From assembly GCA_052115395.1 (NCBI GenBank), contig JBFRGO010000001.1: a stretch of 64,000 bases of DNA; one strand, 5' to 3'. Below are positions 41,949 to 49,904 of this stretch, one piece after another (position 1 is the stretch's first letter; every line of letters starts with the position of its first letter). The translations under genes were made by a program, and so were the position numbers. The notes beneath the pieces are model-generated. The model was not told where the DNA came from and ran no database searches. It saw nothing but the letters and a program-made list of their open reading frames with translations. This DNA comes from Noviluteimonas sp052115395. Its GTDB lineage: Bacteria > Pseudomonadota > Gammaproteobacteria > Xanthomonadales > Xanthomonadaceae.

Positions 41949-42328
41949 AGCGACGCCAGCAATGCACGCACGCGCGCCGCGATGTCGTCGCGCACCGCGC
42001 GATAGCCGGCGTCATCCATGTGCTTGGGATCGGCCAGCGCCCAGTCTTCGCGCCGCTTCGCCGGCACCCAGGGGCATTCGTCGCCGCAACCCATCGTTAC
42101 TACTGCATCGAACGCGCCCTCGATGTCGTCCAGGGATTTCGAACGATGCGTGGAGAGGTCATAGCCGACTTCAGACATGAAGCGCACCGCTTTCGGATTC
42201 ACGACGCCCGAGGGACGCGACCCTGCACTCTGCGCATCGACGTCGGCACCGCCGAGCATATGCGCGAACGCTTCCGCCATCTGGCTGCGGTTGGAATTCT
42301 CGACGCAGACGAACAAAACGCGCTTCAT
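41945..42328 (-). CDS. arsC: Arsenate reductase ArsC, thioredoxin-coupled type
   Basis: 127 residues of low-molecular-weight phosphatase fold. The P-loop VCVENSNRSQMAEAF contains the nucleophilic Cys, and MGCGDECPWVP supplies the two further cysteines of the thioredoxin-coupled ArsC redox relay. It reduces arsenate to arsenite. It overlaps the arsR stop and the aquaporin start by 4 bases each, so the operon is tightly coupled. Confidence 0.92.
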   Translation of the reverse strand: MKRVLFVCVENSNRSQMAEAFAHMLGGADVDAQSAGSRPSGVVNPKAVRFMSEVGYDLSTHRSKSLDDIEGAFDAVVTMGCGDECPWVPAKRREDWALADPKHMDDAGYRAVRDDIAARVRALLASL

Positions 42329-42663
42329 GGCTTGCGAGTGCTCTTGCGTGGCTTGCAGGCGGAAGACACCGGATCGCACGCGCCCGATCCGGCGCAGCAG
42401 TTTTCGGTGAGGTAGGCGATGAGATGGTTCATGCGCTCGTAGTTCGCACGCACGCGGATGACGCGGCCTTCGCGCTGGTCGAGCACCAGGCCGGCCGAGC
42501 GCAGCACGTTGAGGTGCGCGGTGAGCGTGGCGGGCGGCAGGTCGAGGTGTTCGCGCAGTTCTCCCACGGGCAGTCCGTCCGGCCCGGCTTCGACAAGCCG
42601 CCGGAAGGCACGCAGTCGCGATTCGTGGCCGAGCGCGGCCAGGCAGGCGAGGGAGGAGGGCAT
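42325..42663 (-). CDS. arsR: ArsR-family transcriptional repressor
   Basis: 112 residues. The winged-helix core is LAALGHESRLRAFRRLVEAG, then LPPATLTAHLNVLRSAGLV and RVIRVRANYERMNHLI. Cysteines at the C-terminus (ENCCAGSGACDP) are the candidate arsenite sensor, which differs from the classical ELCVCDL site in the helix-turn-helix. It should repress its own operon by binding the dyad at 42672-42687. The start codon lies only about 7 bases from the probable transcription start, so the mRNA is nearly leaderless. Confidence 0.9.
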   Translation of the reverse strand: MPSSLACLAALGHESRLRAFRRLVEAGPDGLPVGELREHLDLPPATLTAHLNVLRSAGLVLDQREGRVIRVRANYERMNHLIAYLTENCCAGSGACDPVSSACKPRKSTRKP

Positions 42664-42671
42664 TTCCACAA

Positions 42672-42704
42672 TTCCAATATTATGGAAGTGATAAGCGGCG
42701 TCAA
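42672..42704 (-). promoter_or_regulatory. arsR promoter with overlapping operator
   Basis: On the minus strand TTGACG (42699-42704) and TAATAT (42677-42682) form -35 and -10 boxes 16 bases apart. The -10 is embedded in the dyad TTCCATAATATTGGAA (42672-42687), whose TTCCA/TGGAA arms are perfect. A repressor bound there would cover the -10, as expected for ArsR. Confidence 0.75.
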
Positions 42705-42839
42705 GCACGAGCCCGATTCGCGCGGTGCGCGTTGGCTCCTTTTCTTGAAGGGTCCGCCGGCGGATGCGGACCTTTAACCGTTTCCTTATCGCGCTCACAG
42801 TAGGTTCGGCGTTTCGTCCACTCCCCCGGAAGGCAAGCC

Positions 42840-43325
42840 ATGACCCCCAAGATCCAGCCCTGCCTGTGGTTCGACAAGAACGGCGAAGAAGCCGCGCGCT
42901 TTTATGCCGACACCTTCCCCGACACGAAGATCGACAACATCGCGCGCGCGCCGGGCGACTATCCCTCCGGCAAGGCCGGTGACGCGCTGGTCATCAACAT
43001 GACCATCTTCAAGATGCCTTTCATGCTGTTGAACGGCGGGCCGCAGTTCAAATTCGATGAAGCCGTGAGCTTCCAGGTCGCCACCGACGACCAGGCCGAA
43101 ACCGATCGCTATTGGAACGCCATCGTGAACAACGGCGGGCAGGAGAGCGAGTGCGGGTGGTGCAAGGATCGCTTCGGCCTGTCGTGGCAGATCACGCCGC
43201 GGCGCCTGACCGACTTGATGAGCGAAGGCGGCGAAACGGCCAAGCGCGCCTTCGAAGCGATGATGACGATGAGGAAGATCGACATCGCCGCCCTGGATCG
43301 TGCGGTTGAGGGTGTCAAAGCCTGA
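42840..43325 (+). CDS. VOC-superfamily protein (PhnB/glyoxalase-like)
   Basis: 161 residues. It opens IQPCLWFDKNGEEAARFYADTFPDTKI, the standard start of PhnB-like VOC proteins, with two beta-alpha-beta-beta-beta modules and closing CGWCKDRFGLSWQITPRRL. The family includes dimeric metal or small-molecule-binding proteins with no defined substrate. It is transcribed divergently from the arsR operon across a 176-base gap that also contains a possible stem (ggtccgc / gcggacc, 42751-42772). Confidence 0.9.
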   Translation: MTPKIQPCLWFDKNGEEAARFYADTFPDTKIDNIARAPGDYPSGKAGDALVINMTIFKMPFMLLNGGPQFKFDEAVSFQVATDDQAETDRYWNAIVNNGGQESECGWCKDRFGLSWQITPRRLTDLMSEGGETAKRAFEAMMTMRKIDIAALDRAVEGVKA

Positions 43326-43356
43326 TACCGAACCGAATCGGGCCTACACTGGGCCG

Positions 43357-44172
43357 ATGAAAATCGACCAATACCCGAACCCGACCCTCCGCCAGAAGTT
43401 GTCGGTCGCGGGTATCCCGGAGTCGGAGCACGCCCTGGAGTCGCTGCTGACGCGGCTCTCGGAGCTCGACGCGCCGCTGTTGCATGGGCTGTCCGCCGAC
43501 ATGACCGCCGAACTGCTGCTGTATCTGATCTCCAAGGGCATGGTTTCCGTGCCCAAGGAAAGCGGCAAGGCGCTGCTCGACCTGCCGTGGGGCTCGCACG
43601 TCTGCCAGTTCTACGAAACCAAGCAGGACCAGCTCGACATGCTGGTGCCGTACTTCAAGCAGGGGCTGGAACGAAACGAAGCCTGCGCCTGGCTGGTCGG
43701 CGACCTGACGGTCGATGAAGCGCGCAATGCGCTCGCCGCCGCCGTGCCCGATCTCGCCGATCGCATGGCCAAGGGGCAGATGCAGATCGTGCACTACGCC
43801 GAGTTCTACACCGATCCCAACGGCACGGTGAAGGCGCCCGAACAGCTGAGCTACCAGTTCGCCGCGCTCGGTGCGGCCGCCAAGAGCGACGGTTACCAAG
43901 GGCTGCGCGCGTCGGGCAGCGTGGCGTGGGTGAAGGACGCGGCGAGCATGTCGCGCTTCATGGCTTACGAAACCCGCGTCAACGTCGCGATCCAGGACGC
44001 CAAGATCATGGCCGTCTGCACGTACCCGGCCGAGTCTGCTTCCCTGTGCGCGTGCCGGGAGCTGATTCACAACCACGGCAACTTCTTCGTCAAGCGCGGC
44101 GAATGGGTGCACGACAAATCGCGCGACGCCGAGCGGATCGAAACAGTCTTCACTGCGCTCGCCGGGGCCTGA
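43357..44172 (+). CDS. MEDS-domain sensor protein
   Basis: 271 residues. The N-terminal 65 residues are helical (NPTLRQKLSVAGIPESEH). The rest is a MEDS domain (DcmR sensory type): LPWGSHVCQFYETKQDQLDMLVPYFKQGLERNEACAWLVGDLT near residue 80, then the segment around YAEFYTDPNG and CTYPAESASLCACRELIHNHGNFFVKRGEW. MEDS domains are RecA-like and are found in regulators of one-carbon or hydrocarbon metabolism and in signalling proteins. No output domain is fused. It is separated by 69 bases from the small gene at 44242 on the same strand. Confidence 0.82.
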   Translation: MKIDQYPNPTLRQKLSVAGIPESEHALESLLTRLSELDAPLLHGLSADMTAELLLYLISKGMVSVPKESGKALLDLPWGSHVCQFYETKQDQLDMLVPYFKQGLERNEACAWLVGDLTVDEARNALAAAVPDLADRMAKGQMQIVHYAEFYTDPNGTVKAPEQLSYQFAALGAAAKSDGYQGLRASGSVAWVKDAASMSRFMAYETRVNVAIQDAKIMAVCTYPAESASLCACRELIHNHGNFFVKRGEWVHDKSRDAERIETVFTALAGA

Positions 44173-44241
44173 GCGGCGTTCACCGCACGACGCGCCCCGC
44201 GTCGGTACCTTCGACGGGTTCGTTCGCGAAGGGAGACCGCC

Positions 44242-44520
44242 ATGACGTCGGATACCAAGACCGCGCTGGACCACGTGCACGACACGGTGCTGCAACTCAA
44301 GGAGATGCGGCACTACGCCAAGAACAACGTCGAGATGCTGACGACGCAGTGGCTGTTGTTCGATGGCGAGCTGTCCAAGCTCAAGCGTGCGTCGCGTTTC
44401 GAAGACCTGATGACGCGGCAGGGCGAGTTCTACGACGCAGTTGAAGCTGCGATCACCGATCTGGAAGAGCTCGCCGTGCAATTGGCGCCGCCGCCCGAGG
44501 AAGGCGCCGCGCAGGCGTGA
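44242..44520 (+). CDS. Small helical hypothetical protein
   Basis: 92 residues, highly helical and amphipathic (HVHDTVLQLKEMRHYAKNNVEMLTTQWLLFDGELSKL) with an acidic Pro/Ala tail. No membrane segment, signal peptide or recognised family. An AGGGAGA site lies seven bases before the ATG. It is placed between the MEDS protein and the hydrolase/protease fusion on the same strand. Confidence 0.55.
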   Translation: MTSDTKTALDHVHDTVLQLKEMRHYAKNNVEMLTTQWLLFDGELSKLKRASRFEDLMTRQGEFYDAVEAAITDLEELAVQLAPPPEEGAAQA

Positions 44521-44715
44521 TCCTCGCGCAATGCGTGCCGTGCGCGCGTTGTCGCGCGCACTGTTGAATTCCGGTCACGCATGCGATGCCGGTATCCCCC
44601 GGCATTCATCCGCCCAACGGTCGCGCAAGCATGGCCGGCGTTCGCCGGTGTTACGCGTTCGGCCTGAGTGAACCAAGCACGAGCCGCGCCACCGCGCGGA
44701 GAAGCGAGGATCACG

Positions 44716-47364
44716 ATGGCTGCGAAGAAGCGGGCGAACAAAACGGCGCGGAAGCAGGCGCGCACGGCACGGCCGGCGAAGAAGACGCAACGCGCGAAAG
44801 CGATGCCGCTTCCGGACTTCGGTCCACCGAATGTCATCGAGTTCGAGCCGCTGTTCGATGCGGGCAGGGCGAGCAAGGCCGTCAAGGAAGTCGGCGCCGA
44901 TCCGACCAAGGCCCGCACCGCGGTCTACATCCACGGCATCGGCAATCATCCCGAGGAACAGGTGCTCGTCATCCGATGGGATCGCGCGCTGTTCGGGAAA
45001 GACATGGGCGATCGCACGCGCATGGCCTATTGGGTCAATCGCGCGCGGTATCCGCAACCGTCCAGTTGCGATTGCATCGACCCCAAGTGCGCCTGCCACG
45101 ATCCGGAAGAAGCCTTCCGCACGAAAAAGGTGCTCGCCGTCGGCACGCCCGATCCGCAGCACGAACTCGATGAAGCGGTGAAGGCGATCACCTCCGATCC
45201 CGCGCAGCAGGAATTCCTGCGCCAGATCGGTTCGCAGATGCTGGATCGCGCCGAAGAAGAGGCGGCCTCGCAATCCAGGGGCAATGCGTTGACCTTCGAA
45301 GCGGTCGGCGGAAGCAAGGGCGTCTACGGCCTGCAGACCAAGGGCTTCGGCGATGCGCTGTTGCGCAAGTTGACCGACCTGATCACCGGCATGGCGCTGC
45401 CCGACGTGCAGGATTTCCTGTTCGAATGGGATCACCGCAAGCAGATGGAAGACATCTTCCTGCAGCGCCTGGCCAGCGGTGGCGCGCCCTTCATCGTGGT
45501 CGCGCACAGCCAGGGCACGATGATCGCCTACGACGTGCTGCGCCAACTCAGCAAGGCCCAGGCGGACGTGCGCCTGTTCGTGACGATCGGCTCGCCGCTC
45601 GGGCTGCCGCCCGTGCGAACGGTCTTCGAGAAATGGACGAAGCAGAAGAAGTTGCCGTTCCCGCCCTGCGTCACCAAGTGGGTCAATGTTGCGAACACCG
45701 GGGATGTCGTCGCGTTCGACCCGAACCTGACCGACGACATCGGGCCCGTGCCGGCTGGTGCCTCGTTCGAGAATCACCAGATCACCCGCGCCGAGCGCGA
45801 CGCCAATCCGCTGTTCACCGGCAACGCGCATTCGGCGATGGGCTACCTGTCCACGCCCATCGTGCGGCAAACCGTGTACGCCGCCGTCGGCCGCGACTTC
45901 GCCAGCAGCATGGCGAACCAACGGATCATGTCCGACCTGGTCGAGCGCATCGAAACCAAGGACGAGGCCTACCGCCACCCGGTCATGATCGAGGTGATGG
46001 ACCTCAAGGACAAAGGCGAGAGCACCATCGAAGCCGGCCGCCTTGCGATCGACGCGCGGCTGCGCGCCTTCGCCAAGCGCAGCAAGACCAACATCGACCT
46101 GCTGCAGATCCAGCATCACATGCGTTTTCTGTCGGCCAAGTTGAACCGCTCGGAGATCGAGGTCCTGCGCACCGAGTTCAACGGCCTGCAGATCAACCGC
46201 GTCTGGCAGAACGCGCAGAAGAAGGCGCTGATCTGTCGTTCCGCGCAGATGGTGCAGGCCGCGCCGGCGCACCAGGCGTATTCCGCGCATGGCCACGGCA
46301 TCGAATGGGCGTTGCTCGACACCGGCATCAACCACCTGCATCCGCACTTCGCGATGCACGAGAACATCGCGAGCCTGTGGGATTGCACGGACAGCAAGCG
46401 GTCGGGCAACGGCGTCAATCAACCGGTGGGGGGGTTCGTCACCTACGACAAGGGAAAACCGACGCTGCCGGCAGGTGCGGACGGCTTCATCGATGCCTTC
46501 GGCCACGGCACGCACGTGGCCGGCATCATCGCCGGCGAGTTTCCGCACCCGCTTGAAGACGAAAAGGAACTCCTCACGTTCGCCGGCATGGCGCCGCGCG
46601 CGAAGTTGCATTCGTTCAAGGTCCTGAACAACAGCGGCGAGGGCGAGGATGCGTGGATCCTGATCGCGCTGGACAAGATCGCGCAGATCAACGAGCAATC
46701 GCAGGAGCTTCGTATCCACGGCGTCAACCTGAGCCTGGGCGGCAACTTCGACCCGAGTGTCTTCGGATGCGGGCATACGCCCTTGTGCATGGAGTTGCGC
46801 CGTTTGTGGCGCCAGGGCGTGTTGATCGTGCTGGCCGCCGGCAACGAAGGTTTCACCGTGTTGCAGACCTTGAACGACGGCCCATGGCAAGCGAACCTGG
46901 ATCTGTCGATCGGCGACCCGGCCAATCTCGAGGAATCCATCGCGGTGGGCTCGGTGCATCGCACCAATCCCCACACGTATGGCGTGAGTTATTTTTCTTC
47001 GCGCGGGCCGACCGCCGATGGACGGCTCAAACCCGACGTCGTAGCGCCCGGCGAAAAGATCCTGTCGGCGCGCGCGGACTTCAGGGATCTGCTCCCGAAG
47101 GGCATGACGCCCGGAAGTCTCACGCCGGCCCAGCTGAAGAAGCTGACCGCCGAACAGCTCTACGTCGCCGAATCCGGAACGAGCATGGCCTCGCCGCACG
47201 TCTCGGGCGTGCTTGCCGCGTTCCTGTCGCAGCGTCGGGAGTTCATCGGCTATCCCGATCGCGTGAAGCAGATCCTGATGGAGCAGTGCACCGACCTGGG
47301 GCGCGATCCCTACGCGCAGGGCAAGGGCATTCCGAACCTGGTGAAGATGCTCGCAAGCACCTGA
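44716..47364 (+). CDS. Alpha/beta-hydrolase fused to S8 subtilisin-like protease
   Basis: 882 residues. Residues 1-35 are very basic (MAAKKRANKTARKQ), without a signal peptide. Residues ~65-390 form an alpha/beta-hydrolase: strand AVYIHGIGNH, nucleophile elbow VVAHSQGT with Ser265, candidate acids Asp330/Asp335 and His372. Residues ~515-880 are a complete S8 domain with Asp535 (WALLDTGIN), His600 (FGHGTHVAG), oxyanion Asn710 (AAGNE) and Ser823 (ESGTSMASPH). Both active sites are intact. A helical linker lies between. ATG at 44716 has a GAGG site (spacing 6); a GTG at 44668 is also in frame. It is followed after 9 bases by the UDG-like gene, so these are one unit. A lipase- or esterase-like domain joined to a subtilase is not an architecture I know; cytoplasmic action is suggested by the lack of a leader. 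Confidence 0.88.
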   Translation: MAAKKRANKTARKQARTARPAKKTQRAKAMPLPDFGPPNVIEFEPLFDAGRASKAVKEVGADPTKARTAVYIHGIGNHPEEQVLVIRWDRALFGKDMGDRTRMAYWVNRARYPQPSSCDCIDPKCACHDPEEAFRTKKVLAVGTPDPQHELDEAVKAITSDPAQQEFLRQIGSQMLDRAEEEAASQSRGNALTFEAVGGSKGVYGLQTKGFGDALLRKLTDLITGMALPDVQDFLFEWDHRKQMEDIFLQRLASGGAPFIVVAHSQGTMIAYDVLRQLSKAQADVRLFVTIGSPLGLPPVRTVFEKWTKQKKLPFPPCVTKWVNVANTGDVVAFDPNLTDDIGPVPAGASFENHQITRAERDANPLFTGNAHSAMGYLSTPIVRQTVYAAVGRDFASSMANQRIMSDLVERIETKDEAYRHPVMIEVMDLKDKGESTIEAGRLAIDARLRAFAKRSKTNIDLLQIQHHMRFLSAKLNRSEIEVLRTEFNGLQINRVWQNAQKKALICRSAQMVQAAPAHQAYSAHGHGIEWALLDTGINHLHPHFAMHENIASLWDCTDSKRSGNGVNQPVGGFVTYDKGKPTLPAGADGFIDAFGHGTHVAGIIAGEFPHPLEDEKELLTFAGMAPRAKLHSFKVLNNSGEGEDAWILIALDKIAQINEQSQELRIHGVNLSLGGNFDPSVFGCGHTPLCMELRRLWRQGVLIVLAAGNEGFTVLQTLNDGPWQANLDLSIGDPANLEESIAVGSVHRTNPHTYGVSYFSSRGPTADGRLKPDVVAPGEKILSARADFRDLLPKGMTPGSLTPAQLKKLTAEQLYVAESGTSMASPHVSGVLAAFLSQRREFIGYPDRVKQILMEQCTDLGRDPYAQGKGIPNLVKMLAST

Positions 47365-47373
47365 GGCCACCGC

Positions 47374-48150
47374 ATGATCGAGTTCGACAAGGGTCCGACG
47401 CAACGCTTCGCGAAGCTGTTCGCGGCATGTCCGGATTACGGCGCGTTGAAGCCGCACTTCTGGTACGACTGGGGGCCGGTGTTCTACCGCGGTCGGCTGG
47501 ATGGCTCGGCGCGTGTGTTGTGCATCGCCTCCGACCCGGGCGCCACCGAACGCATCGCGGCGCGCACGCTGGTCGGCGATGCCGGACAACGCGTGCAGGG
47601 CTTCCTGCGCAAGCTGGGTTTGACGCGTTCGTATCTGTGCCTCAACGCCTATTCCTATGCGTTGATTCCTTCGCAGGCGAGCGCGGGCGATGCGCTCCTC
47701 GACGACCCGGTGCACAAGAAGTGGCGCAATCGCGTCTTCACCGCGGCGCACACGCCCAAGACCCAGGCGATCGTCGCCTTCGGCGAGCAGGCGCAGCGCG
47801 CGGTCGCTCTGTGGACAGGCAAGGGCACCACGCCGGTGTTCGAACTGCCTCATCCCAGCAGCCACGACGAAACCAAACTGGCCACGCAATGGCGGCAGGC
47901 GGTGATCGACCTGCGCGGCATCGTGACGCCCGACGACGACGGCGAAACCGGCGTCGCCAATTACGGCGCGGCCCTGGGCGAGAGCGACTACACGCCGATT
48001 CCGCGCCGCGACTTGCCCTATGGCGTGCCCGCGTTCCTCGGCGACGATGCCGCGGGCCGCACGTCCACGCCCGCGCACCGATCCAGCGTGTCGCGCCCGA
48101 GTCCGGACGATCGGCACACGCTGATCTGGATCGCACCGACAGGCGCCTGA
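47374..48150 (+). CDS. Uracil-DNA-glycosylase superfamily protein
   Basis: 258 residues. The UDG fold is recognisable: VLCIASDPGATE (about 48-59) takes the place of the family-4 motif GEAPGxxE, then LVGDAGQRVQGFLRKLGLTR, IVAFGEQAQRAV and the second active-site motif LPHPSSHD (His160). The four cluster cysteines of family 4 are absent, so no iron-sulfur cluster is expected. A ~70-residue tail after residue 190 is polar. It could remove uracil or another base from DNA, or have lost catalysis. It lies 9 bases after the protease fusion and 4 bases before the amidohydrolase gene. Confidence 0.8.
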   Translation: MIEFDKGPTQRFAKLFAACPDYGALKPHFWYDWGPVFYRGRLDGSARVLCIASDPGATERIAARTLVGDAGQRVQGFLRKLGLTRSYLCLNAYSYALIPSQASAGDALLDDPVHKKWRNRVFTAAHTPKTQAIVAFGEQAQRAVALWTGKGTTPVFELPHPSSHDETKLATQWRQAVIDLRGIVTPDDDGETGVANYGAALGESDYTPIPRRDLPYGVPAFLGDDAAGRTSTPAHRSSVSRPSPDDRHTLIWIAPTGA

Positions 48151-48154
48151 CGTC

Positions 48155-49765
48155 GTGGCCGCGACCAAGCTTCATGCATTGCGCGGCCGCATCGTCACGA
48201 TGGATCGCAAGCGCACGGTCCTGGCCGACGGCGTGGTTTACGTGCGCGGGGATTCCATCGCCGCCGTCGTGCCGGCGAGCGCGCCGCCACCGGACGACTT
48301 CGCGAAAGTGACGCCGCAAAAGACGAACGGCACCGTGTACCCCGGGCTGATCGACCTGCACAACCACCTGGCCTACAACATCCTCACCCTGTGGGACGTG
48401 CCGAAGCTGTACACCAACCGCGATCAGTGGGGCGACCACCCCGACTATCGACGCCTGATCAGCGGGCCGCTGAGCGTGCTGGGCCGCACGAAGGGTTATC
48501 CGGAAGCCATCGCGCGTTACACCGAATGCAAATGCCTGCTGGGCGGCGTGACCACATCGCAGGGCATCAAGCTCGCGAGCAACAGCGGCATGAGCACGTT
48601 CTACAAGGGCTTCCTGCGCAATCCGGAAGTCTCCGATGGCGAGGGGTTCCCCGCGGCGCATGCGCGCATCGCCGATGTCGCGGCGCACGATCGGGAAACC
48701 TTCCTGACGCTGCTGAAGCATTCGTCTTCGGTGTTGCTGCACTTGAGCGAAGGCACGGATGCCCGCGCCCGCGCGCATTTCGAATCGCTGTGTCCCAAGG
48801 GTGTCGAACCCGCGCTGGCGCCGTCGCTCGCGGGCATCCATTGCGTCGCGCTCAAGGCCACGGATTTCCGGCGGATGAAAGCCAAGGGCGCCTCCATGGT
48901 GTGGTCTCCGCTGAGCAACCTGTTGCTCTACGGACAAACCGCCGATATCGCAGCCGCGAAGAAAGCGGGCGTGCGCATGGGGCTGGGCGCGGACTGGGCG
49001 CCCAGCGGCAGCAAGAACCTGCTCGGCGAAATGAAGGTGGCCTACCAGGTCGCCAGGCACGCCGGCAACGTGTTTTCCGATGCCGACATCGTCGCGATGG
49101 CGACCAGCAACGCCGCCGGCATCATCGCCTGGGACACGCGCGTGGGCAGCCTGGAAGCCGGCAAGCGCGCCGACCTGATCGTCGTGCGCGGGCACGATAA
49201 GCCGCCTTACCTGCAACTGCTGGACGCCAACGAAACCGACATCGTGCTGGTCCTCATCGATGGTGTGCGTCGTTACGGCCTGCGTCGCCTCATGGGCAGT
49301 GCCGCGAAAGGGGAAACGTGCAAGGTCGGGGGTAGCCCGCGCCTGCTGGATTTGTCCGGCGTCACGACCGCGCCCTTGAAGCCGGTGTTGTTGAAGGCTG
49401 CGACGAAAACCTTGCAAACCGGGTTACGCGACCTGGTGAAGCTCGCCGAACAACTCGAACATCCACGATCGGTGCGCGCACTGGCGCAGGTGCAACCGGA
49501 GTGGACGCTCGAGCTCGAGGAAGAGGAGCCCGCGGGCACCTCGCTGCGTCCGCGCTTTTTCGACGAAGGGCAGGGCGTTGCGATGCCCAAACGCGCGCTG
49601 GGCATCGAAGCGTTGGGCAACGTCGTGCTTTCCGAAGTGCTCGCGCCGATGACGCTCGACAAGCTGACTGCGGTCGACGACAAGGCCTTCGTGAAACAAA
49701 TCACGAGCCACCCCAACGTGCCGAAGGCCATCCGAAATCGCCTGGCGAAGGCATTCGCGCGCTGA
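48155..49765 (+). CDS. Amidohydrolase of the TRZ/ATZ-cytosine deaminase group
   Basis: 536 residues from a GTG start. The metal site follows the group pattern: HNH in GLIDLHNHLAYN (His69, His71), His196/Glu199 in LLHLSEG, His229 in GIHCVAL and Asp280 in GLGADWAPSGSKN. SPLSNLLLYG is the usual loop before it, and EAGKRADLIVV marks the C-terminal composite domain. Relatives deaminate or dechlorinate nitrogen heterocycles, including free cytosine or nucleosides. The last ~130 residues (after 400) are additional and not assigned. It is encoded 4 bases after the UDG-like gene. Confidence 0.85.
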   Translation: MAATKLHALRGRIVTMDRKRTVLADGVVYVRGDSIAAVVPASAPPPDDFAKVTPQKTNGTVYPGLIDLHNHLAYNILTLWDVPKLYTNRDQWGDHPDYRRLISGPLSVLGRTKGYPEAIARYTECKCLLGGVTTSQGIKLASNSGMSTFYKGFLRNPEVSDGEGFPAAHARIADVAAHDRETFLTLLKHSSSVLLHLSEGTDARARAHFESLCPKGVEPALAPSLAGIHCVALKATDFRRMKAKGASMVWSPLSNLLLYGQTADIAAAKKAGVRMGLGADWAPSGSKNLLGEMKVAYQVARHAGNVFSDADIVAMATSNAAGIIAWDTRVGSLEAGKRADLIVVRGHDKPPYLQLLDANETDIVLVLIDGVRRYGLRRLMGSAAKGETCKVGGSPRLLDLSGVTTAPLKPVLLKAATKTLQTGLRDLVKLAEQLEHPRSVRALAQVQPEWTLELEEEEPAGTSLRPRFFDEGQGVAMPKRALGIEALGNVVLSEVLAPMTLDKLTAVDDKAFVKQITSHPNVPKAIRNRLAKAFAR

Positions 49766-49904
49766 GGCGCGGGGTGCAACGGCGATACCACGCGTCTCTG
49801 GAGAGACCGCGCGTCACTACCGTTGGTCCAATTTCGTGGCCGCTGGCCGCATCCGGACGCGTCGTTTGCCAGCAGGTGCGCAATGCAGAGGAAGCGTTCG
49901 TGTC

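Noticed and set aside
44575..48168. 1197-codon minus-strand frame opposite the hydrolase-protease fusion
   Set aside because: The + strand has intact catalytic motifs of two enzymes; the minus frame is Arg/His-rich without motifs.
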